From assembly GCA_020638905.1 (NCBI GenBank), contig JACKHP010000016.1, positions 22,698 to 86,697 on the forward strand: 64,000 bases of DNA, given 5' to 3'. The notes beneath the pieces were generated by a model, which worked only from the letters and a program-made list of their open reading frames with translations, was not told where the DNA came from and made no database searches. Shown in pieces: positions 57,390-64,000 of the stretch (the first letter of the stretch is position 1; the number at the start of each line of letters is the position of its first letter). The stretch is from Planctomycetota bacterium (GTDB lineage Bacteria; Planctomycetota; B15-G4). A program made the position numbers and the translations under genes.

Positions 57390-57941
57390 ATGACCGAACC
57401 GCTCCTGCCCCGAGTCGCTTCCGGAGACCCCGCCGCCGTGCGCGAGGTGCTCGACCGCTACGGCGGCCTGCTCTGGTCGCTCGCCCGGCGCTTCCTGAAC
57501 GACCCGACCGACGCCGAGGACGCGGTGCAGGAGATCGTGATCGAGCTCTGGCGCCACGCCGAGCGCTTCGACCCGTCCCTCGCGTCCGAGACGACCTTCG
57601 TGGCCATGGTCGCGCGCCGGCGGCTGATCGACCGCGTGCGCGGCAAGATGCGCCAGCCGCCGTCCGAACCGATGTTCGAGGAAGACCTGCGCGCCGGCGA
57701 GGTGCCGCCCGACCGGCTCGAGGTGGCCGACGAGGTGGCGCGGGTGACCGCCGCGCTGGCCACGCTGCCCGAGGCCCAGCAACGCAGCGTGCGCCTCGCG
57801 GTCTTCGACGGGCTCACGCACCAGCGCATCAGCGAGATGCTGGAGCTGCCGCTCGGCACGGTCAAGTCGCACATCCGGCGCGGGTTGATCGGCCTGCGCG
57901 AGAAGCTCGGCGTGACGACCGACGAGGAGGCGTCGCCGTGA
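57390..57941 (+). CDS. ECF-type RNA polymerase sigma factor
   Basis: A 183-residue sigma-70 family factor. Region 2: YGGLLWSLARRFLNDPTDAE, then DAVQEIVIELWRHAERFDPS (core binding and -10 recognition), then TTFVAMVARRRLIDRVRGKM. Region 4: LPEAQQRSVRLAVFDGLTHQ, then RISEMLELPLGTVKSHIRRG, the -35-binding helix-turn-helix. A variable acidic linker joins them. It is of the SigK/RpoE-like group usually paired with a membrane anti-sigma factor. The next gene overlaps its stop (GTGA) but encodes only a short soluble protein. Confidence 0.92.
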   Translation: MTEPLLPRVASGDPAAVREVLDRYGGLLWSLARRFLNDPTDAEDAVQEIVIELWRHAERFDPSLASETTFVAMVARRRLIDRVRGKMRQPPSEPMFEEDLRAGEVPPDRLEVADEVARVTAALATLPEAQQRSVRLAVFDGLTHQRISEMLELPLGTVKSHIRRGLIGLREKLGVTTDEEASP

Positions 57942-58201
57942 GTGTCGCGCGCCGCCCGCACCTCCCGTCCGACGACGCAGCCCGCGCGCGGCTCGACGAG
58001 CTGCTCCTGCGCGAGTGCACCGAGGGGCTCGACGGGGGTGAGCGCGCCGAGCTCGAGTCGCTGCTGCAGCGTTTCCCCGAGGTCGATCGCGACGCCTGGG
58101 CGCTGCTCGCGGCCGCGGTCGACCTGGCCCTGTCGCCGCCGCCCGGGCCGCTGCCCGACGACGTCCGCGCTCGCTTGCAGGCGCGTCTGCGGATCGACTG
58201 A
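57938..58201 (+). CDS. Short anti-sigma-like partner protein
   Basis: An 87-residue protein translated from a GTG that overlaps the sigma factor stop. RLDELLLRECTEGLDGGERA followed by ELESLLQRFPEVDRDAW is a short helical unit like the N-terminal part of planctomycete anti-sigma factors, which normally continues with a membrane helix and a sensor domain. Here the frame ends at 58201 without any membrane segment. The short product could be a soluble anti-sigma domain or the remnant of a longer gene. No zinc-finger H-x3-C-x2-C motif is seen. Confidence 0.65.
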   Translation: MSVARRPHLPSDDAARARLDELLLRECTEGLDGGERAELESLLQRFPEVDRDAWALLAAAVDLALSPPPGPLPDDVRARLQARLRID

Positions 58202-58221
58202 CCGCACGCGACCCCGTGCGG
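58202..58221. terminator. Hairpin between convergent genes
   Basis: CCGCACG (58202-58208) pairs with CGTGCGG (58215-58221) around a 6-nt loop, directly after the sigma-operon stop and 52 nt from the end of the convergent SEC-C gene. No T run. Confidence 0.4.
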
Positions 58222-58273
58222 CCGAGAAGAGCGGACGCGTCTCGCGCGTCGGCCCGTCACCCGCGCGGCACGC

Positions 58274-58738
58274 TCAGCGTCCGCAGCACTTCTTGAACTT
58301 CTGGCCGCTGCCGCAGGGGCACGGGTCGTTGCGTCCGATCTTCGCGCCCGGGCGCGTGATCGGGTCGGGACGCCCTTCGACCGCGCGCGCGTAGGCCTCG
58401 CGCTGGGCCGCCATCTGCAGCCCCAGATCGCGGCCGTCGGAGAGCCGTCCCGCGTCCTCGAGCTCGGCCAGCAGGTCGCGGCACAGGTCGGGCACGCGCG
58501 CGTGCACCTTGGGCAGCAGATCGAGGCGTGCGACGTGCTCGAGCAGCGCCAGGCGCAGGTCGTCGGGACCGAGGTCCTCGGGCTCGACGTCGCGCCGCTC
58601 GCAGGCGGCGAACAGCCACGCTTCGAGGACGGGCGCCGCCGCCTCGCGCACCGCCGACGACTGTCCCACGAGTCCGTCGCCGTGGCAGAAGTCGGCCACC
58701 CAGCCGGTGAGGCGTTCGCGGGTGAGCGGGTCGAGCAT
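58274..58738 (-). CDS. SEC-C motif protein
   Basis: A 154-residue protein ending in the SEC-C zinc motif [20 protein letters not shown], the same C-terminal metal-binding tail used by SecA to contact SecB and ribosomes. The preceding 130 residues are helical ([40 protein letters not shown]) and match no family I recognise. AGGGAG precedes ATG 58738; an upstream extension of 67 codons lacks a ribosome site and is Arg-rich, so it was not used. It is probably a cytoplasmic zinc protein acting in translation or protein export, by analogy only. Confidence 0.82.
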   Translation of the reverse strand: MLDPLTRERLTGWVADFCHGDGLVGQSSAVREAAAPVLEAWLFAACERRDVEPEDLGPDDLRLALLEHVARLDLLPKVHARVPDLCRDLLAELEDAGRLSDGRDLGLQMAAQREAYARAVEGRPDPITRPGAKIGRNDPCPCGSGQKFKKCCGR

Positions 58739-59140
58739 GGGACGGCTCCCTGGAGAGCGTCCCGCGGGGGCGCGACGCGACCTTTCATTGTGGGTCGCCT
58801 CGCGGGCCGACACCAGGGTGCGCGGGCTCGGCGGGACGGAGCCGGCTCTCCCGCGGCGGCAGCGGGACGCACTCCGCTCTCCGCGGACTCCTGCCCCGCG
58901 CTCCGCGCCCCGCCGCGCCCCGCAGAACCGGCACTTCACTTCCGCACGACGCGGGATATTTCCGACTCAGCACTCGCCTGATCCTGTCGATTCGAGTAAA
59001 ATGCGACTTCTGGATCACTTGCACTGTCACGCCTTCCCCGGAGGCCTGCCCGGCAGCCCCGATCGGCCGCGGCACCGTATCCGCCGCGACCCGCGCCCGC
59101 CGCCCGCGCGCAGCCTCCCCGAGCCGTCCGAGGTGTCGCC
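58739..59140. other. Divergent intergenic region, SEC-C gene / nifJ
   Basis: 402 bp between divergent starts. The 3' half is AT-richer. TAAAAT at 58997-59002 is a good -10 candidate for nifJ, leaving a 5' leader of about 130 nt; no -35 box was recognised. A 47-codon frame at 59001-59144 ends in ATGA overlap with nifJ but has no convincing ribosome site. The half next to the SEC-C gene is GC-rich with short inverted repeats and no gene. Confidence 0.4.
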
Positions 59141-62824
<3,684 letters not shown>

Positions 62825-62838
62825 ACGAGGATTCGTCC

Positions 62839-63834
62839 ATGGACCTCACGACCCGATACCTGGGCCTCGAGCTGCCGCACCCGTTCATGACCGGCGCCTC
62901 GCCGATGGCCGACGACCTCGACACCGTGCGACGCCTCGAGGACGCCGGCGCCGCCGCGATCGTGATGCGCTCGCTCTTCGAGGAGCAGATCCGCGGAGAG
63001 GAGCTCTCGACCATCGGCCAGGAGGAGCACCACGAGGACAGCTCGCCCGAGGCGCTCTCCTACATGCCCGCCGGCAGCCGCGACCGGCTCGGTCCGGAGG
63101 AGTACCTGGAGCAGATCGCGCGCGTGAAGGAGGCCGTCTCGATCCCGGTCGTCGCGTCGATCAACGGCACGACACCCGGCGGCTGGCTCTGGTACGCCAG
63201 CCTCATGGAGGACGCCGGCGCCGACGCGCTCGAGCTGAACTGCTACGAGCTGTGCACCGACCCCGAGGAGACGGGCCAGGACGTCGAGCTGCGCCTGCTC
63301 GAGACGGTCCAGTCGGTCAAGCAGAAGGTCGCCATCCCGGTCTCGGTCAAGCTCTCGCCGTTCTACTCGTCGCTCGCGCACCTCGCACACGGACTCGACG
63401 CGCGCGGCGTCGACGGCCTGGTGCTCTTCAACCGCTTCCTGCAGCCCGACATCGACGTCGAGGAACTCGAGGTCGTGCGCGTCGTGCACCCGTCCGACAG
63501 CTCGATCCTGCCCGTGCGCCTGCGCTGGCTCGCGATCCTGTCGGGACGTCTGCGCGCCGGCCTCGCCGTGACGGGCGGCGTGCACACCGCGCTCGACGCC
63601 GTCAAGGCGATCATGGCCGGCGCCGACGCCGTCCAGCTCGTCTCATGCCTGCTGCTCAACGGACCGCAGCACCTGCGCACGATCCTCGACGACCTGCGCC
63701 GCTGGATGAACGAGCACGAGGTCCCGTCGCTCGACATGATCCGCGGCTCGATGAACCTCGTGCGCTGCCCCGATCCCAAGGCGTACGAGCGCGCGAACTA
63801 CATGGAGGCGCTGCGCAACTGGGTCCCGCGGTAG
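62839..63834 (+). CDS. Dihydroorotate dehydrogenase-like flavoprotein
   Basis: A 331-residue FMN-dependent TIM-barrel protein of the DHOD-like branch often encoded next to nifJ. It starts MDLTTRYLGLELPHPFMTGA, typical of the branch. The barrel carries VASINGTTPGGWLWYASLME, then ALELNCYELCTDP where class-1 enzymes have the N-x-S/C-C-P-N substrate loop, PVSVKLSPFYSSL (flavin Lys), and the phosphate-binding end AVTGGVHTALDAVKAIMAGA. The catalytic Cys/Ser region differs from true PyrD, so pyrimidine synthesis is unlikely. A redox role tied to PFOR is inferred from the recurrent pairing. It sits 14 nt downstream of nifJ, probably in the same transcript. Confidence 0.9.
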   Translation: MDLTTRYLGLELPHPFMTGASPMADDLDTVRRLEDAGAAAIVMRSLFEEQIRGEELSTIGQEEHHEDSSPEALSYMPAGSRDRLGPEEYLEQIARVKEAVSIPVVASINGTTPGGWLWYASLMEDAGADALELNCYELCTDPEETGQDVELRLLETVQSVKQKVAIPVSVKLSPFYSSLAHLAHGLDARGVDGLVLFNRFLQPDIDVEELEVVRVVHPSDSSILPVRLRWLAILSGRLRAGLAVTGGVHTALDAVKAIMAGADAVQLVSCLLLNGPQHLRTILDDLRRWMNEHEVPSLDMIRGSMNLVRCPDPKAYERANYMEALRNWVPR

Positions 63835-63854
63835 GGAGGGGCGGGAGGGGCTGT

Positions 63855-63891
63855 CGTGGCCCTGAGGGCGTCTCCACGCCGTGGGGCCACG
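63855..63891 (+). terminator. Hairpin terminator after the nifJ operon
   Basis: CGTGGCCC (63855-63862) pairs with GGGCCACG (63884-63891). Inside, GGCGT (63867-63871) pairs with ACGCC (63876-63880) around CTCC, so the whole forms one long, slightly bulged stem 20 nt after the stop. No gene is seen from 63835 to the end. Confidence 0.55.
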
Positions 63892-63988
63892 CTTCGCCTC
63901 GGCAACCGCGCCGGAACGCGGGCACCAGGGATCGAGAGGCCGGGCGCCCACGGCACGACGGTCCACGACGACCCATGTCCCGCGTCGT

Positions 63989-64000
63989 GGGGGGGGGGGG
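63989..64000. other. Terminal poly-G run, likely contig end artefact
   Basis: The window ends in 12 consecutive G residues. Such runs at a contig edge commonly come from two-colour sequencing chemistry rather than genomic sequence. No coding call depends on it. Confidence 0.6.

Overview
The window is very GC-rich (about 70% by eye) and reads as chromosomal DNA of a planctomycete-like bacterium. The lineage is inferred from gene content: exported FG-GAP/VCBS repeat proteins, a sorbosone-dehydrogenase-like protein ending in D-x-D-x-D-G-x-P-D-E-C repeats, a Ser/Thr kinase fused to WD40 repeats with DWG in place of DFG, sigma factors of planctomycete type, and many multihaem c-type cytochromes. 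No tRNA, rRNA, CRISPR array, IS element or prophage was seen. The last 12 bases are a G run, so the right edge is probably a contig end.

Layout. 0-2.7 kb: the tail of an unknown gene, a sulfotransferase and an FG-GAP protein. 2.8-14.5 kb: the two subunits of an AddAB-type helicase-nuclease, separated by an oppositely oriented kinase-WD40 gene and a small conserved protein. 14.6-21.9 kb: a PAP2 phosphatase fused to an ArnT-like glycosyltransferase, a secreted sorbosone-dehydrogenase-like protein and a second polytopic glycosyltransferase-like protein. 22-25 kb: two small minus-strand exported peptides, release factor 3 and an FMN reductase. 24.9-31.6 kb: a minus-strand operon whose genes all overlap by 4 nt (FG-GAP protein, exported membrane-anchored CobN-like protein, ExbB-like channel, DUF2149/ExbD-like protein). 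31.7-35 kb: a methyltransferase, a TauE/SafE-type transporter, a zinc alcohol dehydrogenase and an ECF sigma factor.

35.2-55.8 kb is the most striking part, an electron-transfer island with 75 c-haem attachment motifs in about 20 kb. Its first half looks like an extracellular electron transfer route: an outer-membrane beta-barrel, a 13-haem lipoprotein, an OmcA/MtrC-type decahaem lipoprotein, the ResB/CcsA cytochrome-maturation pair and a CbcL-like fusion of 11 haems to a membrane cytochrome b. A strong hairpin and a convergent tetrahaem gene mark its end. The second half holds two different Rieske/cytochrome b complexes in tandem. One has a split cytochrome b with an unusual haem-ligand pattern, a DAHP-synthase-type ferredoxin-like domain fused to subunit IV, and 10-haem and 18-haem partners. 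The other has a full-length cytochrome b and a 9-haem partner. Together they could pass quinol electrons across the inner membrane, the periplasm and the outer membrane; this is inferred from family membership and order, and direction and acceptor are unknown.

55.9-63.8 kb: a small Cys-rich protein with an internal duplication, a radical SAM enzyme, a second sigma factor with a very short partner, a SEC-C protein, pyruvate:ferredoxin oxidoreductase and its usual dihydroorotate-dehydrogenase-like neighbour. An anaerobic or facultative metabolism with low-potential electron carriers fits this set. Translational coupling by ATGA/GTGA overlaps is common throughout.
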